Positions 1-8,637 of a stretch of DNA of 64,000 nt are shown here, piece by piece (position 1 is the stretch's first letter; each line of letters opens with the position of its first letter). Origin of the DNA: Natrinema marinum (GTDB taxonomy: Archaea > Halobacteriota > Halobacteria > Halobacteriales > Natrialbaceae); the NCBI RefSeq assembly GCF_024296685.1, contig NZ_CP100763.1:2418001-2482000 (forward strand), in the 5' to 3' direction. Under the pieces are notes generated by a model. That model was not told where the DNA came from, did no database searches, and was given only the letters and a program-made list of their open reading frames with translations. The position numbers were made by a program, and so were the translations under genes.

Positions 1-1713
1 GAGCTCGCCCGAGGCGGCGTCGCCGATGAGCGGTCCTTTCTCGAACTCGTTTTTACGCGAGGAGTAGTAATAGGGCGTCTCGGCTTTGAACTCGCCCGCG
101 CAGGTGTCGACCTGCTTGTAGGTGCGACCCGGCACCTCGGTCTCGACCGTGTCGACGTCCGCGCCGGCGGCCGCGGCGATCGTCGCGTTCGTGTGGCCGG
201 CGATCGCGGCCTCCGTGAAGTCGCCTTCCTGGGCCGCGAGCGTCGAGTCGGCGATGTTCTCGTAGCGCTCGGTGTACCACTCGAAGATGCCCGTCAGCGC
301 CACGATCTCGTCGACGGTGTAGCCGCGGTCGAAGGCCTCGAACATCGCGTAGGGGCGGTCCGGCGACGGACGCTCTAGGTACGCTTCCTCGAGTTCGGCG
401 TCGCTTACCTCGGCCCAGTCGACATCGGGCTCGTACTCGGAAGAGCGAAGCGCCTTCAGCAGGCTCTCCTCGAAGGTGCGGCCGATGGCCATCGCCTCGC
501 CGGTCGACTTCATCGCCGTCGTCAGCTCGAAGTCGACGTCGTCGAACTTGTCTTTGGGCCAGCGCGGAACCTTCGTGACCACGTAGTCGATCGCGGGCTC
601 GAAGGCGGCGGTGGTCTGGCCGGTGATCTCGTTTTCGATCTCGTGGAGGCGCTTGCCGAGCGCGACCTTCGCGGTGACGCGGGCGATCGGGTAGCCGGTC
701 GCCTTCGACGCGAGTGCAGAAGAGCGCGAGACACGGGGGTTGACCTCGACGACGCGGTACTCGCCGCCGGGGGTACCGTCGTCGTGCCACGCGAACTGGA
801 TGTTACAGCCGCCCTGAATGCCGAGTTCGCGGATGACGTCGAGCGCCGCGGTGCGCATCTCCTGGTGGCCCTCGTCGGGGACGATCTGGGAGGGCGTGAC
901 GACGGTCGACTCGCCCGTGTGGATCCCCATCGGGTCGATGTTTTCCATGTTACAGATGATGATACACGAGTCGTCGGCGTCGCGCATCACCTCGTACTCG
1001 TACTCGACCCAGCCAGCGATCGATTCGGTGATGAGGACTTCGCTGTTCCGGGAGAGGCGCAGCCCCTTGCGGACGCGACGGAGGAGTTCGTCGAACTCGT
1101 GGACGACCCCCGAGCCGGAGCCACCCAGCGTGTAGGTCGTCCGGGCGATGACCGGGAGCCCGCCGACCTCGTCGACGGCGGCCTGCACGCGCTCTTTCAG
1201 GTCCTCCTCGGTCAGCTCCGAGACCGCTTCGTCCTCCTCGAGCGAGATCGTGGTCGAGGCGGGAACCGGTTGCCCGATCTTCTCCATGCGCTGGCGGAAG
1301 AGATCGCGGTCCTCCGTCGCGTAGATCGTGTCCAGCGGCGTCCCCATAATCTCGACGTCGTACTCCTCCAAGACGCCTTCCTCGGCCAGTTCGGCGGTGA
1401 CGTTCAGCCCGGTCTGGCCGCCAAGGCCGGCGATGACGCCGTCGGGGTTCTCCTTGCGGATGATCTCGGCGATGGCGTCGGTCGTGATCGGCTCGATGTA
1501 GACCCGGTCTGCCATCTCCGGATCGGTCATGATCGTCGCGGGGTTCGAGTTCACGAGGACGACGCGGGCACCTTCCTCCTGAAGCGCCCGACAGGCCTGC
1601 GCGCCCGAATAGTCGAATTCGGCGGCCTGTCCGATCTGGATCGGGCCGCTCCCGATCAAGAGGATCGTGCGTCCGTCCCCTGTCTCGCCGTCTGCGGCGG
1701 TGTCCGTACTCAT
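1..1713 (-). CDS. carB: Carbamoyl-phosphate synthase large subunit (N-terminal part, cut by window edge)
   Basis: Large subunit of carbamoyl-phosphate synthase, which makes carbamoyl phosphate from ammonia (supplied by CarA from glutamine), bicarbonate and 2 ATP for pyrimidine and arginine synthesis in the cytoplasm. The first 571 residues are present and the frame stays open through base 1. The N-terminus has the LLIGSGPIQIGQAAEFDYSG start of the first ATP-grasp half, followed by VVLVNSNPATIMTDP, IAGLGGQTGLNVT and IIICNMENIDPMGIHTGES, all typical of CarB. The rest of the protein (about 500 more residues, including the second ATP-grasp half) must lie to the left. The ATG at 1713 begins MSTDTAADGETGDG, a haloarchaeal acidic leader before the conserved domain. 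No carA is visible next to it here. Identification is secure. Confidence 0.96.
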   Translation of the reverse strand, partial: MSTDTAADGETGDGRTILLIGSGPIQIGQAAEFDYSGAQACRALQEEGARVVLVNSNPATIMTDPEMADRVYIEPITTDAIAEIIRKENPDGVIAGLGGQTGLNVTAELAEEGVLEEYDVEIMGTPLDTIYATEDRDLFRQRMEKIGQPVPASTTISLEEDEAVSELTEEDLKERVQAAVDEVGGLPVIARTTYTLGGSGSGVVHEFDELLRRVRKGLRLSRNSEVLITESIAGWVEYEYEVMRDADDSCIIICNMENIDPMGIHTGESTVVTPSQIVPDEGHQEMRTAALDVIRELGIQGGCNIQFAWHDDGTPGGEYRVVEVNPRVSRSSALASKATGYPIARVTAKVALGKRLHEIENEITGQTTAAFEPAIDYVVTKVPRWPKDKFDDVDFELTTAMKSTGEAMAIGRTFEESLLKALRSSEYEPDVDWAEVSDAELEEAYLERPSPDRPYAMFEAFDRGYTVDEIVALTGIFEWYTERYENIADSTLAAQEGDFTEAAIAGHTNATIAAAAGADVDTVETEVPGRTYKQVDTCAGEFKAETPYYYSSRKNEFEKGPLIGDAASGEL

Positions 1714-1947
1714 CTGTCTTGTCGAATCGGAGTTCGCACATCGTAATAAGCCCCACGATACAGTACGAATCTCGAAACGCGTTTTCGAAATTCGAACCCA
1801 GGGGCCGAGATTCGGGGGATGCTGGTTTCCCGCCAGCGCGGCCGGTCTCTCCGGGGTGAGTGTGAACCTCACCCGCCCGATCGGTCGTCAGCTACGACCC
1901 GCGTGTGCGGTTTCGAACAGTCACAGCCGCTTCGGGCGGCCATATCT

Positions 1948-1953
1948 CTTATA
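1948..1953 (+). promoter_or_regulatory. TATA-like box of sensor kinase gene
   Basis: CTTATA lies about 32 bases before the ATG at 1985, so transcription would start at or next to the start codon. This is the leaderless arrangement usual in haloarchaea. The call is by inspection only. Confidence 0.4.
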
Positions 1954-1984
1954 GCACACCGGACCCTCCCTTCGAGTCGATCAG

Positions 1985-4264
1985 ATGGCTGCGTTCGGCA
2001 CCCTCGATTTTCACCCCTCACAGACCGTCGTCTACGCCGACCCGGACCCCACGGCCCGCCGGCGGATCGCCGACGAACTCGAGGCGGCCGCCGATCTCGC
2101 GGTCGAACCCGTCGCGACGGCAGTCGAGCTCCGAGACGCGCTCGCCGACGCCGACGGGTGTCCGTGCGTCGTCACCGAGTACCGACTCGAGGAAACTGAC
2201 GCGCTGTCGCTGTACGAACGCCTCCGCAATGACGGGCTCGCGGACGCCCCGTTCGTCCTCTTCACCGGCGACGGCGACGAGACGCTCGCCAGCGATGCGA
2301 TCACGGCCGGGCTGTCGGGGTACGTCCCGAACGACAGCGAAGACTCGGTCGAACGGTTGCTCGCCCAACTCGAGACGGTCACCGACGCGACGGACGACGA
2401 CGAGGGACGCGCGGTCGATCTCGACCGCGACCGGTTCGCCGCGGTGTTCGAGCACAGTCCCGACCCGATCATCGTGACGCGGTACGCCGACGCAAAACAG
2501 ATCGTCGACGTCAACCCGGCGTTCGAGGCGACCTTCGGCTACGCGAAGACGGACATCACCGGCAGCGCGATCGACGACGTGCTCGTTCCGGCGGACGGCG
2601 AACCCGTGGCCATCGCTGACGACGCCGGGCTCGAGGAGGTCATCACGGCCGACGTGGAGCGAGTGACGACCGACGGTCGGGGCGAATTCCGTCTCGTGGG
2701 GTTTGCGACCGAGATCGACGGCGACCAGTACGAGTACGCGATCTACACCGATGTCAGCGAGCAGAAGCGCCGAGAGCGCGAACTCGAGCGCTATCGCACC
2801 CTCGTCGAGACGGTCGGCGATTCGATGTACGTCCTCGATGTGGACGGCCGGATCGAGATGGTCAACGACGCGATGGCCGACAGGCTCAGCGAATCGCGTG
2901 CGAACCTCGTCGGGACGTATCCGTCGGACTACATGTCAAACGAGGATATCGAACGGGGGACGGAGACGCTGCTCGAGATCCTCGAGGACGACGACCGGCG
3001 CTGGGGGACCTTCGAGATGCGCTTCGAACCCGTCGACGGCGAGCCGTACATGGCAGAGGACAACGTCGCACCACTGGTCGACGACGACGGAGAACTGACC
3101 GGCAGCGTCGGCGTCATCAGGGACATCGCCGACCGGAAGGAGCGCGAACGGCGAATTCGGCGGCTCCACGACGGGACTCGCCGACTGATGACGGCGGCGA
3201 GTGCAGAGGAGGTCGCCCACGTCGCAGGCGACGTCGCTTGCGACGCCCTCGAGTTGCAAACCAACGCCGTCCACCTCTACGACGAGGCCGACGACGCGCT
3301 CGTTCCCGTCGCCGTCACCGAGCGAACGAGGGAGCTACTCGGTGACGTGCCCGCGATCGAGCGCGATGGCGGGCTCGCCTGGGACGCCTACGAGGCCGGC
3401 GAGGCCATCGCCCACGGTGACGTGCGCCACGATCCGAACGTGAAAAACCCCGAGACGCCGATCCGAAGCGAGGCGCACATCCCGATCGGCGACGAGGGGC
3501 TGTTCATCGTCAGTTCGACCGAGCCCAACGACTTCGACGAGGAGGCCCTCGCGCTCGCGAAGATCCTCGTCGCCAACGTCGAGGCCGCCCTCGAGCGCGC
3601 CCGCCGCGAGGACGAACTCGCCGCGCGGACGGCCGAACTCGAGCGCCAGAACGACCGCCTCGACGCCTTCGCCAGCACCGTCTCCCACGACCTTCGGAAC
3701 CCGCTGACCCTCGCCGCGGGCCACCTCGAGAACATAGCACCCCACGTCGCCGAGGAGGGCGAACGCTACCGCGAGGAGATAGCCTGGGCGCTCGAGCGCA
3801 TGAACGACCTCATCGAGAGCGTCCTCGCGCTCGCCCGCAGCGGCCAGCGACTGACCGAGACGGAACCGGTCGCCCTCGACGCGGTCGTCGATCGGGCCCA
3901 CCGAACCGTCGACCCGGACCTCGACCTCGTCCGCGACGAATCGTTACCGACGCTCGAGGCCGACGACGATCGCCTCCTCGTCCTCTTCGAGAACGTCTTC
4001 CGCAACGCCCGCGAGCACGCCGGCCCCGACGTGACGGTCACGATCGAGGCCACCGACGACGGATTCGCAGTCGCCGACGACGGCCCCGGCGCCCCACCGG
4101 CCGAGCGCGACGACATCCTCGAGTCGGGGTACACCACCGCGGCGGACGGCACCGGCTTCGGCCTCGCGATCGTCACCGAGGTCGTCGAGGCCCACGGCTG
4201 GTCGATTGCGGTCGAGGAGAGCGAGCACGGCGGGCTTCGACTAGCGGTTTCGACGGCGGGGTGA
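1985..4264 (+). CDS. Sensor histidine kinase: degenerate receiver, two PAS, GAF, HisKA, HATPase
   Basis: A 759-residue cytoplasmic sensor kinase; no membrane span is visible. Order: receiver-like domain (about 12-130), PAS 1 (about 145-262, starting FEHSPDPIIVTRYADA), PAS 2 (about 265-388, TVGDSMYVLDVDGRIE), GAF (about 395-535), HisKA with phospho-acceptor His568 in STVSHDLRNPLTLAAG, and a C-terminal HATPase with DDGPGAPP and TGFGLAIV. In the receiver the usual phospho-accepting aspartate position reads VTEYRL, giving Glu65. It probably cannot be phosphorylated normally and may act as a fixed or docking module. No response regulator lies next to it, so its partner is unknown. The ligand or redox signal cannot be read from sequence. 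Confidence 0.93.
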   Translation: MAAFGTLDFHPSQTVVYADPDPTARRRIADELEAAADLAVEPVATAVELRDALADADGCPCVVTEYRLEETDALSLYERLRNDGLADAPFVLFTGDGDETLASDAITAGLSGYVPNDSEDSVERLLAQLETVTDATDDDEGRAVDLDRDRFAAVFEHSPDPIIVTRYADAKQIVDVNPAFEATFGYAKTDITGSAIDDVLVPADGEPVAIADDAGLEEVITADVERVTTDGRGEFRLVGFATEIDGDQYEYAIYTDVSEQKRRERELERYRTLVETVGDSMYVLDVDGRIEMVNDAMADRLSESRANLVGTYPSDYMSNEDIERGTETLLEILEDDDRRWGTFEMRFEPVDGEPYMAEDNVAPLVDDDGELTGSVGVIRDIADRKERERRIRRLHDGTRRLMTAASAEEVAHVAGDVACDALELQTNAVHLYDEADDALVPVAVTERTRELLGDVPAIERDGGLAWDAYEAGEAIAHGDVRHDPNVKNPETPIRSEAHIPIGDEGLFIVSSTEPNDFDEEALALAKILVANVEAALERARREDELAARTAELERQNDRLDAFASTVSHDLRNPLTLAAGHLENIAPHVAEEGERYREEIAWALERMNDLIESVLALARSGQRLTETEPVALDAVVDRAHRTVDPDLDLVRDESLPTLEADDDRLLVLFENVFRNAREHAGPDVTVTIEATDDGFAVADDGPGAPPAERDDILESGYTTAADGTGFGLAIVTEVVEAHGWSIAVEESEHGGLRLAVSTAG

Positions 4265-4315
4265 CGAATCCGACTCGAGGAATCCGCTATACAGCAGCGT
4301 GATGGAGCCGGATGC

Positions 4316-4550
4316 GATGGCGCGCGCCGTCGGCCGGCCGAGCGACGCGAGATGCGAACCCAGTGAGCACCTCGGAACGCGAACGGTGACCGAAGGGAAC
4401 CGTGAGCGAGAGAGAGAGAGAGGACGGCCGATAACTCCGTGCGAGGGATGAGTGAGCGGAGCGAGGCCGAACGGAGTGTGGCCTCGCGAGCGAGCGAATC
4501 GGCTGGGGAGGACGTGGAAATCCCCCTGTTCGTGGAGTAGAAGGATACCA
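4316..4550 (+). repeat. Dispersed structured noncoding element, copy A
   Basis: Together with flanks this fills the 354-base gap between the kinase gene and the next coding region. It shares long identical blocks with 22480-22756 in the same orientation, including TCGGAACGCGA, TGCGAGGGATGAG and ATCGGCTGGGGAGGACGTGG followed by AAATCCCC. Between the conserved left and right blocks is a variable part that here forms an 8-bp stem (4461-4468 with 4480-4487). Near 4408-4421 there is a short GA-dinucleotide run. The right-hand block can fold GGGGA with TCCCC. Opposite-strand reading frames across it are low-complexity and unconvincing. It could be a structured RNA, a processing signal or a small non-autonomous element; sequence alone does not decide. 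Confidence 0.75.
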
Positions 4551-4618
4551 TCCCTCGGCCGGCGCTAGCTCGAGAACCGTTCGACCGCATCCGCCGCACA
4601 GGTCAACCCTCGGTACGG

Positions 4619-5155
4619 CTAGAGGGGTTGATCGTACTCGCTCTCGAACTCGCGTTGTCGCCGGTACTGGTCGACGAACTCCCCGACGTCGAACTCGAGC
4701 ATCTGGGACTCGAACTCGGTGACCGCGGCGTCGTCCTCGGCGTGGCTGACCGCGTGTTCCATGAGTTCGACGACGAGTTCGACGACGATCTCGTGGAGCC
4801 GCCGGGCGTCGAAGTCCGTCATCCACAGTAGCGTGTACCCGACGGCGCCGTCGTCGCTCGCGTCGTGGACGACCACTCGCTCGGGGAACTCCTCCATGAC
4901 GATCCCCAGCAGATGGGGCGTGCCGAACGAGTCGAACTCGTCGTCCGTGTCGATCGTCTCCTCGAGTACCGCCACGAGCGACTCCGGAAAGAAGCGCGAA
5001 GGTGGGTGCACGTCGGTCACGACGGCGTGGGGCTCGCCGCAGGGACAGCGGTACTCGCGCATTCCCAGATCGATCTCGTGGGGATCGACGGCCTCTCCGC
5101 AGGGAAGCTCGAGCCGATCGCCGCTATCTGCACCCGGAACGCGGGAGTCTGTCAT
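4619..5155 (-). CDS. Haloarchaeal conserved protein (DUF5815-like) with Cys-rich N-terminus
   Basis: A 178-residue acidic protein of unknown function that resembles the haloarchaeal family I know as DUF5815. The N-terminal third has LELPCGEAVDPHEI followed by YRCPCGEPHAV, a likely small zinc-binding module (Cys, then Cys-x-Cys). The rest is predicted mainly helical and ends in a glutamate-rich tail. An upstream in-frame ATG at 5182 is possible, but the ATG at 5155 (MTDSRVPG) matches the usual start of the family. It is divergent from the gene at 5279. No function can be assigned. Confidence 0.8.
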   Translation of the reverse strand: MTDSRVPGADSGDRLELPCGEAVDPHEIDLGMREYRCPCGEPHAVVTDVHPPSRFFPESLVAVLEETIDTDDEFDSFGTPHLLGIVMEEFPERVVVHDASDDGAVGYTLLWMTDFDARRLHEIVVELVVELMEHAVSHAEDDAAVTEFESQMLEFDVGEFVDQYRRQREFESEYDQPL

Positions 5156-5278
5156 TGCTCGAGATTGGGTTGGGACGGCCATAAGGCCGACGACTCCAGC
5201 CGTCCACACAGCGGCGAGCGGTCTCACACGCCGCGCTTGAGACCAAAGACTAACCGCGCGCTGGTGATGCGTTCGACC

Positions 5279-5548
5279 ATGACATCGACGACGGATTCCG
5301 TTCGCGTCTGGCTCGTCGAGCGCGGCTACACCAACCGCGACCTCGTGATCCTCCAGTACGCGACGCCCGACGGGGAGGGCGTCTACCGGCGAGAACTCGC
5401 GCCGCAGGCCCTCGAGGGGGCGACGGTGACCGCCGCCAAGGACGTCTCCCCCAGCGATCTCGAGGCGGCCGACGAGGCCGACGTCCAGCGGTACGCCGAC
5501 GAAGCGGCGCGGATGGCCGAGGAACACGAGCCCGACGACGAGATCTGA
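5279..5548 (+). CDS. Small haloarchaeal conserved protein, unknown function
   Basis: An 89-residue acidic cytoplasmic protein with no membrane segment. It begins MTSTTDSVRVWLVERGYTN, continues with a beta-rich part (LVILQYATPDGEGVYRREL), and ends in a charged helix. Codon use is typical of the neighbourhood, with G or C in third positions. I do not recognise a functional family. An ATG four codons upstream (5267) is an alternative start. It ends 50 bases before the stop of the convergent ABC permease gene. Confidence 0.7.
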   Translation: MTSTTDSVRVWLVERGYTNRDLVILQYATPDGEGVYRRELAPQALEGATVTAAKDVSPSDLEAADEADVQRYADEAARMAEEHEPDDEI

Positions 5549-5597
5549 CCGCCACGGACGAGACGCTCGCCGCGAGTCGACCGAAACGCGAGCGCGA

Positions 5598-6470
5598 TCA
5601 GAGATCAGAGTCGTCGAATCGGGTGTAGCCGATAGCCAGCGGAACGACGAGCCAGAGGCCGAGCACCACGAGGCCGATCTCGGGGCTCGTGTAGAACGGT
5701 TCGGCCGCCTCGGCGGACACCTGCACGCCGGCTCCCGACTGGGCGGGGTCGGCACCGGCCGTCGCGGCGATATCGGGCAACAGCGCGACGACCGCCGAGA
5801 AGTACGCCGCGGAGGGCGCGAGCTGTAGCAGTGGGAACAGCCAGTCGGGCATCGTCGACGGCAGCGCGAACCCGTTGACGACGTAGACGATCCCCATCGG
5901 AATCGCGTCCCAGAGCAGTTCGAAGACGACGAAGAAGCCGAGCGCCAGCGTCGTCGCGCGCGATGTCGACCCCGTCGTCGCCGAGAGGCTGACGACGATC
6001 GTCGCGTAAACGGCCGCGAAGGCCAGCGTGACCAGAACGAACGTCAGAGCCGCGAGGGCGTCGACCTCGCCGAGCAACGCGGCACCCACCCCGAGACCGA
6101 CGAGGAGCCCGACGCCGAGGCCGAGAACGAGAACGCCGGCCCGGCCGACGACTTTCCCGGCGAAAACCTGCCCGCGCGTGGTCGGCAGGGAGAGCAACAG
6201 CTTGATGCTCCCGAGTTCGCGCTCGCCGGCGAGGGACTTGTAGCAGACGACGATCGCCGCGAGCGGTACGAACAGCCCGACGAGCCCGATCGTGAAGAAG
6301 ATCAGCCCGCCGAAGGTCGCGCCGGCGGGCGATCCGAACATCTCGGGCACCTCGACGTAGGCGTACGTGGAAACGATCGAGAGGAGCACGAAGACGACGA
6401 CGAGCGACCACAGCGCCCGCGACTGGACGGCGTCTCGGAAGTCCTTCTTCGCGACGGTGGCCCAGGTCAT
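5598..6470 (-). CDS. ABC-2 type transporter permease
   Basis: A 290-residue integral membrane protein of the ABC-2 / NosY-NatB type, beginning MTWATVAKKDFRDAVQSRAL. Six hydrophobic segments are visible, for example in LVVVFVLLSIVSTYAYVEV, LIFFTIGLVGLFVPLAAIVV, VLVLGLGVGLLVGLGVGAAL and IGLVVLGLWLVVPLAIGY. The cytoplasmic LAGERELGSIKLLLSLP motif is typical of the family and marks the coupling region. Its ATG overlaps the TGA of the upstream ATPase gene by 4 bp (6467-6470), so the two are translationally coupled and form one exporter. The substrate is unknown; drug, peptide or copper-related export would all fit the family. Confidence 0.93.
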   Translation of the reverse strand: MTWATVAKKDFRDAVQSRALWSLVVVFVLLSIVSTYAYVEVPEMFGSPAGATFGGLIFFTIGLVGLFVPLAAIVVCYKSLAGERELGSIKLLLSLPTTRGQVFAGKVVGRAGVLVLGLGVGLLVGLGVGAALLGEVDALAALTFVLVTLAFAAVYATIVVSLSATTGSTSRATTLALGFFVVFELLWDAIPMGIVYVVNGFALPSTMPDWLFPLLQLAPSAAYFSAVVALLPDIAATAGADPAQSGAGVQVSAEAAEPFYTSPEIGLVVLGLWLVVPLAIGYTRFDDSDL

Positions 6471-7384
6471 GCTTCGACCTCCCGACCCTCGTTCGTGTAG
6501 CGGACGAACAGGTCCTCGAGCGAGGACTCGACGACCGAGAAGTCCTGTACCGGAGCCACTCCGTCGATGGCGTCCAGCGCGGCGAACTTCGAGACGCCGT
6601 CGACGCTCACCCGCAGCCGGTCGTCCTCGATCGACGCGCTACCGACGCCCTCGAGCCGTCGGACTCGCTCGAGGACACTCTCGTCGAGTTCCGAGACGTA
6701 GACGTACAGCGTTTCGCCGGTCTCGGTCGCGTCCCGGAGCCCGTCGATCGTGTCGACGGCGACGAGTCGGCCGCGATCGATGATCGCCACGCGGTCACAG
6801 ACCGCTTCGACCTGTTCCATGACGTGACTCGAGAAGAAGACGGTCGTCCCGCGGTCGTTCTCCTCGCGGATGATCTCGCGCATCTCTCGAGCGCCGTTCG
6901 GATCGAGGCCGGTCGAGGGCTCGTCCAAGATCAATAGATCGGGATTGCCCACCAGCGCCATCGCCAGCGCCAGCCGCTGGCGCATCCCCTTCGAGTAGCC
7001 GCCGGCCTTCCGATCGGCGGCGTCGGCGATCCGAACGCGCTCGAGCAATGCCTCGGGGTCGTCGTCGGCACCTTTCATCTCGATGGCAAACTCGACGTGC
7101 TGGCGGCCGGTGAGCCGGTCGTAGACGTGGTAGGCGTCGGGCAACACGCCGGTCCGGTCGCGGACGGCCAGCCCTTCCGACTGGGCGTCGTGACCCAACA
7201 CGGTCGCGGTCCCGCCGGTCGGTCGAATGAAGTCCAGCAGGATGTCGATCGTCGTCGACTTGCCCGCGCCGTTGGGGCCCAGAAAGCCGAATATCTCGCC
7301 TTCCTCGATCGTGAGGTCGAGCCCGTCGACGGCGACCACGTCGCCGAAGCGCTTGGTCAGCCCCTCGAGTTCAATCGCCGCCAT
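6467..7384 (-). CDS. ABC transporter ATP-binding protein
   Basis: The 305-residue ATPase of the exporter with the permease at 5598-6470. Walker A GPNGAGKST is at about residues 36-44, the signature SKGMR at 131-135, Walker B LLILDEP at 150-156, and an H-loop in SSHVMEQ. After the ATPase core, the C-terminal part from about residue 215 matches the accessory domain common in NatA/CcmA-type ATPases. The ATG at 7384 is chosen because MAAIELEGLTKRFGD is the family start. A 26-codon upstream extension to 7462 would run back into the predicted TATA box. Regulation is probably by the HTH protein encoded just upstream (7560-8474) through the palindromes at 7472-7520. Confidence 0.95.
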   Translation of the reverse strand: MAAIELEGLTKRFGDVVAVDGLDLTIEEGEIFGFLGPNGAGKSTTIDILLDFIRPTGGTATVLGHDAQSEGLAVRDRTGVLPDAYHVYDRLTGRQHVEFAIEMKGADDDPEALLERVRIADAADRKAGGYSKGMRQRLALAMALVGNPDLLILDEPSTGLDPNGAREMREIIREENDRGTTVFFSSHVMEQVEAVCDRVAIIDRGRLVAVDTIDGLRDATETGETLYVYVSELDESVLERVRRLEGVGSASIEDDRLRVSVDGVSKFAALDAIDGVAPVQDFSVVESSLEDLFVRYTNEGREVEA

Positions 7385-7471
7385 AGTCAACCCCCCGGTG
7401 CGCCGTCGTGACCCGTAGTGTCGGTGAGACGTGTCGCATGGAGGGTCATGCGCGGCGACCACGATAAGTAT

Positions 7472-7495
7472 TGTCGTTATCCCAACATAACGACA
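7472..7495. promoter_or_regulatory. Candidate operator: 9-bp inverted repeat with 6-nt spacer
   Basis: TGTCGTTAT (7472-7480) and ATAACGACA (7487-7495) are perfect complements around CCCAAC. The site directly abuts, on its upstream side, a TATA-like TACTTATCG read on the minus strand (7462-7470) that would drive the ABC operon. This is the position expected for an operator or activator site. The obvious candidate ligand is the 304-residue HTH protein encoded next door. Confidence 0.6.
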
Positions 7496-7504
7496 GCGAT
7501 GCTA

Positions 7505-7520
7505 CTCAAATATGTTTGAG
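7505..7520. promoter_or_regulatory. Second palindrome between regulator and ABC operon
   Basis: CTCAAA (7505-7510) and TTTGAG (7515-7520) flank TATG. It sits 10 bases from the first inverted repeat and between the stop of the regulator gene and the ABC promoter. It may be a second binding site, or a weak hairpin at the 3' end of the regulator transcript. Confidence 0.4.
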
Positions 7521-7559
7521 ACGGTCGGTCAACGGTAAGGCGAGCCGAGGAGCGAACCG

Positions 7560-8474
7560 TCAGCCGTCGTCGCTCGCTCCGGTTTCGACAGTCGCCGGGA
7601 CGACTGCAAACGAGTCGTCGATCTCGAGTCGAAGCGTCTCGCCGTCGAGAGTGATCGCGACCGTCGCCTCGAGCGGTTCGACGCTGGCGACATCGGTCGT
7701 GACCGCGTCCGTCACGAGGTACTCGAAGAACTCCCAGATCGGCGTGTCGGGCAGCGAGATCCCGTGCTCCCAGCAGAAGGCGAGCGCGACGGGGTGAAAC
7801 GCCGCCGAGACTTCGATCGGCATGCTGACCGTGAACCGACACTCGCGACACGTGTGCTCGAGAGTGTAGAACGTCCGGCCGTCGCGATCGTGCTCGGTGG
7901 CGTCGGTGTCGATCGGGCCGTAACACTCCGGGCAGACGGCGCCCCGAACCAGCGCGTACGTGCTCCAGATCCGATAGCCGACGCTGTCGACGACCGCCGC
8001 CGGCGACCGGTTTCGCGTCTGGCTTCGGGGCAGGAGATCGGTCACCAGCGTCGACTCGCAGGAATCACACCGAACCACGAACCGCTCGTCCTCGACCGTC
8101 GCGACGAGCGACCGCCCCTCGCAGAAGACGCAGGCACCGCCGACCGCCACGTCGTCGAAGCCGTGGGTGCTTTCGTACAGTCCGGAGCGGATCGTCCGAA
8201 CGATCTTGGTGCCGCCGTAGGTCAGCCGGTAGCCGTCGGGCGTCTCGGCGACGAACCGCCCGACGAGTCGGTCGAGGTGGTAGGAGAACTGTGACGTGCT
8301 GTCGACATCGACCGCGTCGTACAGCGCCGTGAACGGCAGCGAAAGCGGCTGTTCGCGCCGCTTTCGCTCGGCCTCGGCGAGCGCCAGGAGTATTTCGAGG
8401 CGCGTTCGGTTGCCGAGGGCGCCGATCGTGTCGACGATCTCCCCGTCGATCGGGTCGTCGTGTGACTGACTCAT
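7560..8474 (-). CDS. ArsR-like winged-helix regulator with two zinc ribbons
   Basis: A 304-residue cytoplasmic protein. Residues about 10-95 form an ArsR-type winged helix (IVDTIGALGNRTRLEILLAL; TSQFSYHLDRLVGRFV). It is followed by a CVFC...CDSC four-cysteine module at about 113-140 and a second set, CPEC...CREC, at about 180-215, both typical zinc ribbons. The C-terminal 80 residues are beta-rich and may sense a ligand. The domain organisation matches a haloarchaeal family annotated with DUF7347/DUF7351-type domains. It is encoded immediately upstream of, and in the same direction as, the ABC exporter genes, and is the likely regulator of them and possibly itself. The effector is unknown. 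Confidence 0.88.
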   Translation of the reverse strand: MSQSHDDPIDGEIVDTIGALGNRTRLEILLALAEAERKRREQPLSLPFTALYDAVDVDSTSQFSYHLDRLVGRFVAETPDGYRLTYGGTKIVRTIRSGLYESTHGFDDVAVGGACVFCEGRSLVATVEDERFVVRCDSCESTLVTDLLPRSQTRNRSPAAVVDSVGYRIWSTYALVRGAVCPECYGPIDTDATEHDRDGRTFYTLEHTCRECRFTVSMPIEVSAAFHPVALAFCWEHGISLPDTPIWEFFEYLVTDAVTTDVASVEPLEATVAITLDGETLRLEIDDSFAVVPATVETGASDDG

Positions 8475-8637
8475 CGTTCGGTGTTCCGATCGCGATCGGT
8501 ATAGCAGTAGTTGGGATGACAGCCTCTGTTCGAAGAGCGGTCTGAAGAGCCACAGTGGACAGTACTGCAGCTTTCGGACCGAGATACCCCCGATTTAGCT
8601 GCTGTCGAAATCCGACTGCAGAACACGAAAGAACTGC

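Noticed and set aside
1785-1830. GGTTCGAAT on the minus strand, resembling a T-loop
   Set aside because: No T-stem or acceptor stem can be formed around it.
4408-4421. GA-dinucleotide run as a microsatellite of interest
   Set aside because: Only a few units long, within the variable part of the repeat element; not notable by itself.
4287-4826. Minus-strand frames containing GGFPRPPQPI in both repeat copies (also 22448-22783)
   Set aside because: The shared peptide comes from the conserved right block of the noncoding repeat; the rest is low complexity and differs, with stops not conserved.
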